Below, piece by piece: positions 45,206-54,863 of a stretch of 64,000 bases of DNA. The notes under the pieces are model-generated. The model saw nothing but the letters and a program-made list of their open reading frames with translations, made no database searches and was not told where the DNA came from. Made by a program: the position numbers and the translations under genes. Positions within the stretch are counted from its first letter, which is position 1; each line of letters begins with the position of its first letter. Where the stretch lies: the NCBI GenBank assembly GCA_038207155.1, contig JBBRAB010000002.1, positions 1 through 64,000 of the forward strand, in the 5' to 3' direction. This DNA is from FEN-1139 sp038207155 (GTDB lineage: Bacteria > Myxococcota_A > Polyangia > Polyangiales > Polyangiaceae).

Positions 45206-46747
45206 TCACTTCTCTCCCTGGGCAGCGAGGCTGCGCGGCAGGTAGTCAACCGTGGCCCGGTCGACATAGTCGAGCACGAGTCGCGGCCAGCATCCAAACA
45301 GGATAATTGCGGCACTAAGCAACATGATGGCGCCGAGCTCGATGCCATGGGCGTCACGCAGATCGTGGAACTCTTCACTCGGACCCGGGCCCCAGAAGAT
45401 CCTCCGAACCGCGCGCAGGACGTATACCGCCGTCACAAAGGCTCCGAGGATGGCCGGGATCGCCCACCACAGGTGATGACTCTGGAACGTCGCCACGAAC
45501 ACCAGGAACTCAGAGACGAAGCCTGCCGTCCCCGGCAATCCAAGGCTCGAGAGCCCCGCCAAGGTGAACGCCGTGGCTACGATTGGCATCTTGCTGGCAA
45601 AGCCGCCCATCGCAAGCACGTTGCGGGTGTGCGCTCGCTCGTAGACCAAGCCGACGAGTGAGAAGAACAGCCCGGTCATGATGCCGTGAGCGAACATCTG
45701 GTAGATCGCGCCGTTCCAACCAGACACGGTCAGAGTGGCGGCCCCGAGCATGATGACGCCCATGTGACTCACTGAAGAGTAGGCGATGATGTACTTGAGG
45801 TCGGTCTGCCGCAGCGCGCAGAACGCACCGTAGAGCACGTTGAGCACCGCGATCCCGCCAACCAGCGGCATCCAAACCGCCGCCCCTTCGGGCAGCATCA
45901 TGAAGCCCACGCGGATCACGCCAAAGGCACCCAGCTTCATCAGCACGCCGGCATGCAGCATTGACACGGCCGTCGGCGCCGAAGCGTGTCCGTCAGGTGA
46001 CCAAGTGTGGAAGGGAAACACGCCGCCAAGCGAGCCAAATCCCCACCACAACAGCGGAAAGCCGATCAGCTGCAGGTTATGCGAGTAGTGGGCCTTGCCG
46101 AGGACTTCCATGTCGAAGGTCCCCTGGCCCGCCTGCAGGTACATCGCGATCATGACCGCCAGGATCAAGGCCGAGCCGACCAGTAGCATCAGCGTCAGCT
46201 TCATCGCTGAGTACTCGCGACCGCCAACGTCCAGGATGCTCCAGGCCTTCTTGAAGGGCCCAGCGCCGGGCACCTTGTTGCTGCTGCCCCAGATCCCGAT
46301 CAGGAGATACATTGGGAGCACTGCCACTTCGTAGAACAGGAAGAACAGGAACAGGTCCTGCACGACGAAGACGCCGAACACGCCGGCGACCAGGATGAGC
46401 AGCATCACATAAAATTCACGCTCCCGATTGCGGAGCGTGAACGTGGCCAGCACACCGGCCACGATGATGAGACCCGTGAGTAGCAGCAGGGAGACGCCCC
46501 AACCGTCCACCGCGAGGTGCAGCCTGATCCCCAGTTGCGGAACTACCGGGTAGTCCTCGACCAGCTGCAGCCCGCCGCGGGCGATGTCGTAGGAGCGCGC
46601 GACGAGCACGCTTGTCACGAGGCTGGTCATGGCGCCCGCCAGGGACACCAACCGCACCCAAAGCCCCGTGCGAGCCGGTACGATCATCAGTACCAGGGCC
46701 GTCAGGAGGGGAGCAAAGACCGTAATGCCGAGTAGCGGCCAGTTCAT
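45206..46747 (-). CDS. nuoM: NADH-quinone oxidoreductase subunit M
   Basis: This 513-aa antiporter-like membrane subunit overlaps the nuoL stop codon (ATGA). It shows the NuoM pattern LFFLFYEVAVLPMYLLIGIWG (essential Glu in helix 5), PFHTWSPDGHASAPT and LMKLGAFGVIRVG (pump Lys). About 14 transmembrane helices are expected. It forms the middle of the distal proton-pumping arm with NuoL and NuoN. Confidence 0.96.
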   Translation of the reverse strand: MNWPLLGITVFAPLLTALVLMIVPARTGLWVRLVSLAGAMTSLVTSVLVARSYDIARGGLQLVEDYPVVPQLGIRLHLAVDGWGVSLLLLTGLIIVAGVLATFTLRNREREFYVMLLILVAGVFGVFVVQDLFLFFLFYEVAVLPMYLLIGIWGSSNKVPGAGPFKKAWSILDVGGREYSAMKLTLMLLVGSALILAVMIAMYLQAGQGTFDMEVLGKAHYSHNLQLIGFPLLWWGFGSLGGVFPFHTWSPDGHASAPTAVSMLHAGVLMKLGAFGVIRVGFMMLPEGAAVWMPLVGGIAVLNVLYGAFCALRQTDLKYIIAYSSVSHMGVIMLGAATLTVSGWNGAIYQMFAHGIMTGLFFSLVGLVYERAHTRNVLAMGGFASKMPIVATAFTLAGLSSLGLPGTAGFVSEFLVFVATFQSHHLWWAIPAILGAFVTAVYVLRAVRRIFWGPGPSEEFHDLRDAHGIELGAIMLLSAAIILFGCWPRLVLDYVDRATVDYLPRSLAAQGEK

Positions 46748-48564
46748 TGGAAAAGTCCCCAGGTGAGCAGCATCAGGGTGCCAACGACGACCGCTGCGAC
46801 GTAGTCGATGACGTTCCCCGTCTGGAAGCGTTGCAAACGACGACCCGCAAGCAGGCTGACGTATCCCGTGTAGTTCATGGCACCGTCGATGATGTAGCGG
46901 TCAAACCAGGCGCAGCTGCGAGCAATGCCAAGCGCGACCACGGAGAACGTCCAGGCGTAGGCTCGATCAACCAGCGCCCTGTTGACGAACGTCGCGAGGC
47001 TGCGCAGCACCACTCGCTCATCCCCTGCTAGACCAGCCTTGCCGTAGAACAGCAGTCCGAGACCAAGCCCCGCAAAGGACACGAGCGTCGCTGCCCCACC
47101 CACTACCGAAAAGTGGAAGTGATAGTGGTGCCCGGTCGCCGCAGCCAAACTGCTGCCGAACCAGCCCGTCGCTAGGGCTCCGCCCATCAACAACACGAGT
47201 GGCGCGAGCATGCTGGTGGGACTCTCGTGGGGGTGAGCGTGCGCTCCGCACCGCTGCGCGCCAAAGAATGTCAGCAGGAACGCTCGCGTCATGTAGAGCG
47301 AAGTGAGGCCAACGCCGACCAGCAAAAGCCCGGCGGGTGCCCAGCCCGCATGCTCAAGGATCACCTCGAGCACCTGGTCTTTGCTGAAAAAGCCTGCCGT
47401 TCCAGGAAAGCCCATCAGCGCCAGGGTCCCGACACCAAAAGCAGCAGTGGTCAGCGGCATCACCCGCACCAGACCGCCCATTTTGCGCATGTCATTGCTG
47501 TGCACGGCGTGGATGACGCTGCCCGCGGCCAAGAATAAGAGCGCCTTGAAGAAGGCGTGCGTGACGAGGTGAAAGTAGGCGGCAGAACTCGCGCCAGCGC
47601 CCGCGGCCGCCACCATGTAGCCAAGCTGCGCGCAGGTGGAGTACGCCAGAACCCGCTTCAGATCGGTCTGAACTAGGGCGACGAACGAGGCAAACAGCGC
47701 GGTCACGACACCGACCCACAGCATGATGTGGAGGGTGGTCGGCGCGTTGACAAATAGCGGCGCGGCACGAACCAAGAGGTAGACGCCCGCGGCCACCATG
47801 GTGGCTGCGTGCAGCAGCGCTGAGACCGGCGTTGGGCCCTCCATCGCGTTCGGCAGCCAGACGTGCAGCGGGAACTGCGCGCTCTTGCCCATCACAGCCA
47901 CGAACAAAGCCAACGTCGTGGCTGTGGCCACGAGCCCAGTCTGTTGCGCGTTGAAGGCGAAACTGCCGGTCGACAGATAGAGGCCAAGCAAACCGACGAG
48001 AAAGCCCATGTCGGCGAGCTTGGTCATCCAGAAGGCTTTAACCGCAGCGTAGGCGGCGCTCGGCTTCTGGTAGTAAAAGCCGATCAGCAGATAGCTCGTT
48101 AGGCCGACCAGCTCCCAACCCATGAAGAACTGGAGCAGGTTGGGCGCCACCACCAGCAGGTTCATGCTGAAGACGAACAGCGAGTGGTAGGTGAAATACC
48201 GCCCGAGCGCGGGGCGCGGCTCGCCTGACATGTAGCCCAGGGAGAAGACCTGAACGCAAGTCGCGACGAGCCCCACGACGCCCAGCATCGTGAGCGCCAG
48301 ACCGTCGACACGCAGACCGAGGCTCGCCACGGGGACGCCGCTGAGCTTGAGCCAGGTGACCCCGAATTCGACCGGGGGAGCGCCCCAACCCTGGATCAGG
48401 GCTGTGACCGATGCGGCGAGAACGACCAGGACCGACGCCACGCTGACATAGGCCGCCGCCCAACCGTGACGCCGGAGCGGCACAGCGAGCGCGAGAAACA
48501 GGGCCGTTGCCAGAGGGGCAAACACGGCCACACCAACCAGGTGCTGAATAGCTAAGTTGTGCAT
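46744..48564 (-). CDS. nuoL: NADH-quinone oxidoreductase subunit L
   Basis: This is a 606-aa distal antiporter-like subunit that also carries the long lateral helix. Key segments are FFMGWELVGLTSYLLIGFYYQ (conserved Glu), AMEGPTPVSALLHAATMVAAGVYLLVR and DLKRVLAYSTCAQLGYM. ATG 48564 starts 7 bp after the nuoK stop. It is one of the few junctions in this operon that does not overlap. Confidence 0.96.
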   Translation of the reverse strand: MHNLAIQHLVGVAVFAPLATALFLALAVPLRRHGWAAAYVSVASVLVVLAASVTALIQGWGAPPVEFGVTWLKLSGVPVASLGLRVDGLALTMLGVVGLVATCVQVFSLGYMSGEPRPALGRYFTYHSLFVFSMNLLVVAPNLLQFFMGWELVGLTSYLLIGFYYQKPSAAYAAVKAFWMTKLADMGFLVGLLGLYLSTGSFAFNAQQTGLVATATTLALFVAVMGKSAQFPLHVWLPNAMEGPTPVSALLHAATMVAAGVYLLVRAAPLFVNAPTTLHIMLWVGVVTALFASFVALVQTDLKRVLAYSTCAQLGYMVAAAGAGASSAAYFHLVTHAFFKALLFLAAGSVIHAVHSNDMRKMGGLVRVMPLTTAAFGVGTLALMGFPGTAGFFSKDQVLEVILEHAGWAPAGLLLVGVGLTSLYMTRAFLLTFFGAQRCGAHAHPHESPTSMLAPLVLLMGGALATGWFGSSLAAATGHHYHFHFSVVGGAATLVSFAGLGLGLLFYGKAGLAGDERVVLRSLATFVNRALVDRAYAWTFSVVALGIARSCAWFDRYIIDGAMNYTGYVSLLAGRRLQRFQTGNVIDYVAAVVVGTLMLLTWGLFQ

Positions 48565-48571
48565 GGCGAGC

Positions 48572-48871
48572 CTACGACCGAAGGTGATTGGCCTCGTCCA
48601 CGTCGGTATGACGCAGCGTGCGATAAAGGAGGATCACCAAAGCGAGTCCCACCACGACCTCAGCAACAGTGAGCGCCATGACGAACACTGCGAAGGCTTG
48701 GGCAGCCACTTGACCGGTGAAGCGCGAAAACCCGAGAAGCAGAACGTTCACAGCGTTGGACATGATCTCGACTCCAAGCAGGAGTCCGATCACGTTGCGA
48801 CGCGTCAGCGCGCCGTACAGACCAATGCAGAACAGTCCGCAAGCAAGGTAGAGTATTTGCGGCAGATTCAT
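48572..48871 (-). CDS. nuoK: NADH-quinone oxidoreductase subunit K
   Basis: This 99-aa protein has three transmembrane helices and is similar to MrpC. The conserved Glu residues sit in LLGVEIMSNAVNVLL and ALTVAEVVVGLAL, which form part of the proton path near NuoJ. ATG 48871 overlaps the nuoJ stop (ATGA) and has GAGGG upstream. Confidence 0.96.
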   Translation of the reverse strand: MNLPQILYLACGLFCIGLYGALTRRNVIGLLLGVEIMSNAVNVLLLGFSRFTGQVAAQAFAVFVMALTVAEVVVGLALVILLYRTLRHTDVDEANHLRS

Positions 48872-49431
48872 GACTTGCCCTCGCGAGGGAGAGTAGTCCG
48901 ACCGTAACGGCGCTGCGCCTCTGGTTCCCCGTGGTCGCGCTTGCGAGCCACCACGATGGCGCCAATGGTGGCCGCCAGAAGCAGAATACCGAGCACCTCA
49001 AAGGCCAGAGCGTGGTCGATGAACAGGGAGAGACCAAGGTCGCGCGTGGTCGGGAGCGGACCGGAACGCATCGCCGGCCAGTTGCTCGTCTGGTGAATCG
49101 CGCGGGCTAGCAGCCCGAACAACCCAACGCACATCAGGGCCGCCGGCAGACGACGCCCGGGAATATGCTGGTTGACGATCTCCACCCCGGCGCCGCGACG
49201 CGTGAGCATGATGGCAAACAGCATCAGCGTGACGACGCCCCCGGCGTACAGCATCACCTGAATGCCCGCCAGAAACGGGGCCCGCAGCACCACGAACAGG
49301 ATGGCGGTCGCACACAGCAGCAGTGCCAGACCAAGCACCGAGTGCACCAGGTTCTTGCCGAGCGTGACGAACAGCGCGAGCATCACCATGGTCGCGAGCA
49401 GCAGCGCGTAACCAACGAGGAGAGCGCTCAT
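48868..49431 (-). CDS. nuoJ: NADH-quinone oxidoreductase subunit J
   Basis: This is a 187-aa membrane subunit with about five helices. The LRAPFLAGIQVMLYAGGVVTLMLFAIML segment contains the conserved Tyr/Gly-rich helix 3, where NuoJ shows a pi-bulge in solved structures. The C-terminus is hydrophilic. ATG 49431 overlaps the nuoI stop (ATGA) and has GGAGGG upstream. Confidence 0.94.
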   Translation of the reverse strand: MSALLVGYALLLATMVMLALFVTLGKNLVHSVLGLALLLCATAILFVVLRAPFLAGIQVMLYAGGVVTLMLFAIMLTRRGAGVEIVNQHIPGRRLPAALMCVGLFGLLARAIHQTSNWPAMRSGPLPTTRDLGLSLFIDHALAFEVLGILLLAATIGAIVVARKRDHGEPEAQRRYGRTTLPREGKS

Positions 49432-49940
49432 GACTCACCCTCCGGCTTGGCCGCCACCGCAGGCGCCTGCATCGCCGCCAGCTTAGTAGCGTTGGCGTAG
49501 GACAGTGGGCGCAGTTTTTCGTTGGCGTACAGGCGTTCCATGGTCAGTACCAATGCGCGACGGGAGAACTCAGGTTCCTCGGCGACCTTGACCATCACGA
49601 TGGCGTCAGTCGGGCAGACCTGGACACAGAGCTCGCAGTAGATACAGGCATTGGCATCCAGCACGAAATCCGACGCATAAGAGCGCTTTTTCCCTGTGAC
49701 GGGGGATTCCCGCTTGATGAGGTCGACAGTGATGATGTTGGAGGGACAGATGCGCTCGCAGGCCTTGCAGCCCACACAAGCCTCGTCCCCAGTCTCGTCG
49801 TGAAGCAGCGCGAAACTGGCACGAAACCGCTCAGGTCGCGGCCGGCGCACGGTCGGAAAATCGATCGTGGTGGGTTTGCGAAAGAGGTTTCGAAAACTGA
49901 CACCCATCGAGCGCAGCGAGTCGCGTAGGTAGAGATTCAC
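49428..49940 (-). CDS. nuoI: NADH-quinone oxidoreductase subunit I
   Basis: This 170-aa peripheral-arm subunit has two [4Fe-4S] clusters. The binding motifs are CVGCKACERICPSN and CIYCELCVQVCPTDA. The start GTG 49940 overlaps the nuoH stop (GTGA); the longer open frame lies inside nuoH. It passes electrons toward the N2 cluster of NuoB. Confidence 0.95.
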   Translation of the reverse strand: MNLYLRDSLRSMGVSFRNLFRKPTTIDFPTVRRPRPERFRASFALLHDETGDEACVGCKACERICPSNIITVDLIKRESPVTGKKRSYASDFVLDANACIYCELCVQVCPTDAIVMVKVAEEPEFSRRALVLTMERLYANEKLRPLSYANATKLAAMQAPAVAAKPEGES

Positions 49941-50913
49941 GGTTGACCTCCCCGAAAGAACACCCAAAGCCCGGCGCTCATCACCAAAACGAGACCCGCC
50001 GGCACCATGTAGCGCCAGCACAGCTTCATGAGTTGGTCGGAACGAAAGCGCACCAGACTCCAACGAACCCAAAAAATACCGGCAAAGAGCAGCAGGGTCT
50101 TGAGTACCATCCAGTGCAATCCGGGACGGAACGGGCCGTCCCAACCGCCAAAGAACAGCGCTGAGGCCACCGCCGACACGATCAGCGTGTGGAGGTATTC
50201 AGCCAGGTACAGAAACCCGAAGCCCATGCCCGTGTACTCCGTGGTGACGCCTGCGATCAGCTCGCTCTCGGCCTCCGGAATATCGAACGGGATACGATTG
50301 GCCTCTGCCAGCGAGGCGGGCAGGAAGAAGAGAAAGGCGATTAATCCCGGTCCCGGAGGCCAAGCCACGAACCAGCCATGCTCCATCTGGTACCGTACGA
50401 TGTCCGACAGGCTCATCGAGCCGGCGAGAATCACGGGCACGAGCGAGGCGAGCACCAGCGGGATCTCATAGGAGACTCCCTGAGCCACCGCGCGCATGGC
50501 GCCCAGCATCGCGTACTTGTTGTTACTCGACCAGCCGGCAACCCACACGGGGATCACCATCAAACTGCCGAGCGCCAAGAGGTACAAGACGCCGATGTCC
50601 AGATCGGCAGCCACCACGGTCGCGCTGAACGGGATCACGGCAGCCGAGCCGAGCGCCAGGATCACCGTGAGAGGCGGCGCGAGGATAAACAGCCAACGAT
50701 CGGCCGTCTCCGGGATCAGCCATTCTTTCTGCAGCAGCTTGAGCGCGTCCATGATGGGCTGCGCAAGGCCCGCGGGCCCATAGAAGGTCGGGCCCAAACG
50801 GCTCTGCATCCGCCCGGCGAACTTGCGTTCAAACCAGATCGACCAAGCAGTTAGCGTCAAGATAACGGTACAAATCAAGAGCGCGTAGACCAGCGCTCGC
50901 AGCCAGGGATTCA

Positions 50914-50917
<4 letters not shown>
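49937..50917 (-). CDS. nuoH: NADH-quinone oxidoreductase subunit H
   Basis: This 326-aa membrane subunit joins the peripheral and membrane arms and forms the quinone chamber. Diagnostic segments are IWFERKFAGRMQSRLGPTFYGPAGLAQPIMDALKLLQKE near the N-terminus, NRIPFDIPEAESELIAGVTTEYTGM, and FFGGWDGP. Two ATG codons overlap the nuoD stop region; I use 50917 (ATGA). Confidence 0.96.
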
Positions 50918-52106
<1,189 letters not shown>

Positions 52107-52110
<4 letters not shown>

Positions 52111-52601
52111 CGCCATGGGTGCACCCGAGTGTCGATCGCGTAGTCTTTCCGTAGAGGATGGCCTTCCCAGTCCTCAGCGAGCATCAAGCGACGCAGATCG
52201 GGATGGCCGTCAAAGCGCACCCCGAGAAGATCGTACTGCTCGCGCTCCTGCCAGTCGGCACCGGCGAACAGCGGGACCAGCGTTGGCACCGCACCCCCGG
52301 TCGGGACGTTCACCTGCCAGGTGACGAGCTGGGTCCCCTTGCCGCGGGTGCGTAGCCCGTAGATGACCCGCAGAAGCTCTTCGCTACCGGCGGCGTTTTC
52401 AGCCTGGCCGGCAGGGAAATGGACGGCCACCACGAAGCCGAAAATGAGAAAGCCGTGGTCGTCGCGCAGGGTCTTGGCGAGCTCAAAGTGACGAGGGGCG
52501 GGCACGAGGGGCGGACCGCCGACTTCCAGCAGCTCGGCCTCGAAGCTAGCGGTCAGGAGCTGGTCGAGCTCCGGACTATTCGGTGAACCAAGTACGGTCA
52601 C
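52107..52601 (-). CDS. nuoC: NADH-quinone oxidoreductase subunit C
   Basis: This is a 30-kDa-type subunit, 164 aa. GTG 52601 follows GGAGGAG; a TTG at 52619 would lie before that site. The family C-terminal block is ADWQEREQYDLLGVRFDGHPDLRRLMLAEDWEGHPLRKDY. It caps NuoB/NuoD in the peripheral arm. Confidence 0.94.
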
Positions 52602-52631
52602 GGTGTGCTCCTCCAGCAATTACCCATCAGG

Positions 52632-53345
52632 TCAATCCTCGGAGGGTTCATCGTCGTGACTTCCTTCGAGTACTGATTTCAGATTCAATTCGTCCCACCA
52701 ACCAAGCGCGGCAGCCGAGGCCACCTGCAACTCATCGAGCGAGCTCGGACGCGCGGGATCCCCCACCAGCGGGAGGTGCGGTAGGCGCTGCTGTCGGATC
52801 GGCTCCGGACGGGGCTCGGGATCCCGCGGTTTGCCTTGGCCCGACGCGCGGATTTTTTCCTGGAGCCGGATCAAGCCGTGCATCATGGCCTCCGGATTGG
52901 GCGGGCACCCCGGCACGTAGACATCCACTGGAATGAAGGTGTCGATGCCGGGCACAACTGAGTAGATATCCCGGTAAAAATCCCCGGAAATTGCGCAGGA
53001 TCCCACCGCGATCGCCCATTTCGGCTCGGGCATTTGATCCCAGAGCTTCTTGACGCGTGGGGCCATCTTCACGGTGATGGTGCCGGCCACGATCATCACG
53101 TCTGAGTGGCGCGGACTGCCGCGAACGATCGCGCCCATGCGGTCGGAGTCGACGCGACTGGCTGCCAGGGCCATGAACTCGATACCGCAGCAGCTCGTGG
53201 CCACGGGAAAAATCCACAAAGAGGCCTCGCTGCCCATACTGAGCACGCGGTCGACGCTCGTAGTGAGGACATCCAGCCCCGGCACCTTCAACATGAAGTC
53301 GTAGACCGGGTGATGAAATGTGCGATCCGACTCGTCTATTGCCAC
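52632..53345 (-). CDS. nuoB: NADH-quinone oxidoreductase subunit B
   Basis: This 237-aa subunit carries cluster N2, the last FeS centre before quinone. N2 ligands are in ATSCCGIEF, GSCAISGDFY and VPGCPPNPEA. The start GTG 53345 overlaps the end of nuoA by 10 nt and follows GGGAG. The C-terminal tail after about residue 165 is longer than in minimal NuoB proteins and is Pro/Arg-rich, then acidic. Confidence 0.95.
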   Translation of the reverse strand: MAIDESDRTFHHPVYDFMLKVPGLDVLTTSVDRVLSMGSEASLWIFPVATSCCGIEFMALAASRVDSDRMGAIVRGSPRHSDVMIVAGTITVKMAPRVKKLWDQMPEPKWAIAVGSCAISGDFYRDIYSVVPGIDTFIPVDVYVPGCPPNPEAMMHGLIRLQEKIRASGQGKPRDPEPRPEPIRQQRLPHLPLVGDPARPSSLDELQVASAAALGWWDELNLKSVLEGSHDDEPSED

Positions 53346-53698
53346 TGGAGAGCTCCCTTCCTCAGCGCGAACAACCAACCGAGCAACAGCACGCCGATGA
53401 ACACGAACATCGCGACGATGCCGCGCAACCCGAGTTCACGCAGCACCACAGCCCAGCTGAACAAGAACACGGCCTCGACGTCGAACAGCACGAAAACCAG
53501 GGCTACCACGTAGTAACGCGGGTGGAACTTGAGCCACGCTGGCCCTTCCGGTTCCTCGCCACATTCGTAAGTGGTGGTCGTGAGTCGCGTACGTCGGCGC
53601 GAGCGGACGCCCAAAATCGCGGCGGCAGCGAGCACGGCGGCCGTCATCAATACGCAGACCGCTAGGAATACGACGGTGGATATCCAGGCTTGGTTCAA
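53336..53698 (-). CDS. nuoA: NADH-quinone oxidoreductase subunit A
   Basis: This 120-aa membrane subunit with three helices contains YECGEEPEGPAW and FHPRYYVVALVFVLFDVEAVFLFSWA, both diagnostic. The start is TTG 53698 with GAGG at 7-nt spacing. It is the first gene of the 11-gene operon. Confidence 0.95.
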   Translation of the reverse strand: MNQAWISTVVFLAVCVLMTAAVLAAAAILGVRSRRRTRLTTTTYECGEEPEGPAWLKFHPRYYVVALVFVLFDVEAVFLFSWAVVLRELGLRGIVAMFVFIGVLLLGWLFALRKGALQWQ

Positions 53699-54056
53699 GA
53701 GCTACCTCGCGTCGGGGCGCAGAGACTAGTGCAACTGTCAGGGTGCGCACGCCCCAAATTCGGGTGACCTGACAGGAGTCGGTCTCACCTCAGTGGGCCT
53801 GGCGCGGCAATCCCAAGCATGGAACGGCCAACAGGTCCATCCAAATGGACGGCGAGTCTGTGTAAGGGATTTCGCGGAGCGCCCAGCCGCGGCCCAGATT
53901 CTGCCATGTCTCGGTCTAAATTCCTGAAATTGCTTGAGCTCACTCCCGCGAAGGGAAGGCCGCAGTCCAGGGCGAGCCGCGGTGCGGGCTGCGCGCATAC
54001 CTTGGCATTCTTTGTCCCCCGCAGCGCTGCGCTCAACTCTGCGGTAGGAATGCAGG
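53699..54056. other. Intergenic region upstream of nuoA
   Basis: This 358-bp divergent spacer should carry the nuo promoter (minus strand) and that of the GIY-YIG gene. It has no supported gene. I could not identify promoter elements with confidence. Confidence 0.5.
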
Positions 54057-54359
54057 GTGGATTCAGCGACAGCTTGGTTCGTCTACGTCCTGCATTGTGG
54101 CGATGGCACCTTATACACCGGCGTCGCGCGCGACGTCGCCAAGCGCCTCGAAGCTCATCGCGCTGGCCGCGGTGCAAAATATACGCGGGGGCGCGGCCCC
54201 CTGAGCCTGCTCGGCTCCTGCCAATGCTCCTGCCACAGCCACGCGCTGCGCCTCGAACGGGCCATCAAGGCCCTACCGCGGGCGCACAAAGCCAGCCTGC
54301 AGCATCCCGACGCCCTCGCCGCATTCGTGGCTCGACTGGCGCCGCAGGCTGAGTCCTGA
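54057..54359 (+). CDS. GIY-YIG nuclease domain protein (YhbQ/UPF0213-like)
   Basis: This 100-aa protein starts at GTG 54057. The GIY-YIG core is FVYVLHCGDGTLYTGVARDVAKRLEAHRAGRGAKYTRG, with the paired V-Y-V / Y-T-G motifs and the conserved Arg and His. Single-domain members of this family resemble YhbQ and bind or nick DNA; no specific role is assigned. Confidence 0.87.
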   Translation: MDSATAWFVYVLHCGDGTLYTGVARDVAKRLEAHRAGRGAKYTRGRGPLSLLGSCQCSCHSHALRLERAIKALPRAHKASLQHPDALAAFVARLAPQAES

Positions 54360-54378
54360 CGTCTCGTTAGCTGATGCG

Positions 54379-54416
54379 CGAAAGCCCCCAACTCGCGACG
54401 CGAGCGGGAGCTTTCG
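54379..54416. terminator. Bidirectional hairpin terminator
   Basis: CGAAAGC (54379-54385) pairs with GCTTTCG (54410-54416), with further inner pairings CCC/GGG and TCGC/GCGA. It lies between convergent genes. Confidence 0.65.
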
Positions 54417-54438
54417 GTCGATGTCGCCGTGGCGAGTC

Positions 54439-54795
54439 TCACTTGGCTTCGAGCAGCTCAACCTCGAACACCAGCGTGGCGTTCGGCGGGATCACGCCAC
54501 CTGCGCCTCGCGCTCCGTAGCCGAGGGCAGCGGGGATGAGCAGCGTGCGACGGCCGCCGATCTGCATCGTGGCCACGCCTTCATCCCAGCCCTTGATGAC
54601 CTGGCCCACTCCGAGCTGAAACGAAAAGGGGCGACCGCGATCGACGGAGCTGTCGAACTTGTTTCCCTTGGCGCTATTCTCCCAGAGCCAACCGGTGTAG
54701 TGCATCACGCAAGTCTGCCCGCTCTTCGGAGAAGCTCCGGTGCCGACCTGCGTATCCTCGTAGCTGAGTCCACTTGATGTCTCGACGAATGCCAT
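54439..54795 (-). CDS. FKBP-type peptidyl-prolyl cis-trans isomerase
   Basis: This is a 118-aa single-domain FKBP starting at ATG 54795. Active-site residues are seen in VMHYTGWL, FDSSVDRGRPFSFQLG, VIKGWDEGVATM and LIPAALGYGARGAGGVIPPNATLVFEVELL. There is no signal peptide, so it is probably cytosolic. It assists folding by isomerising X-Pro bonds. Confidence 0.95.
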   Translation of the reverse strand: MAFVETSSGLSYEDTQVGTGASPKSGQTCVMHYTGWLWENSAKGNKFDSSVDRGRPFSFQLGVGQVIKGWDEGVATMQIGGRRTLLIPAALGYGARGAGGVIPPNATLVFEVELLEAK

Positions 54796-54863
54796 AGGTG
54801 CGCAATCTCGCACAGGCTTGTCGACTCGTCACGTCTGGCGTGATTTGTCCCGAAAACCGCGAC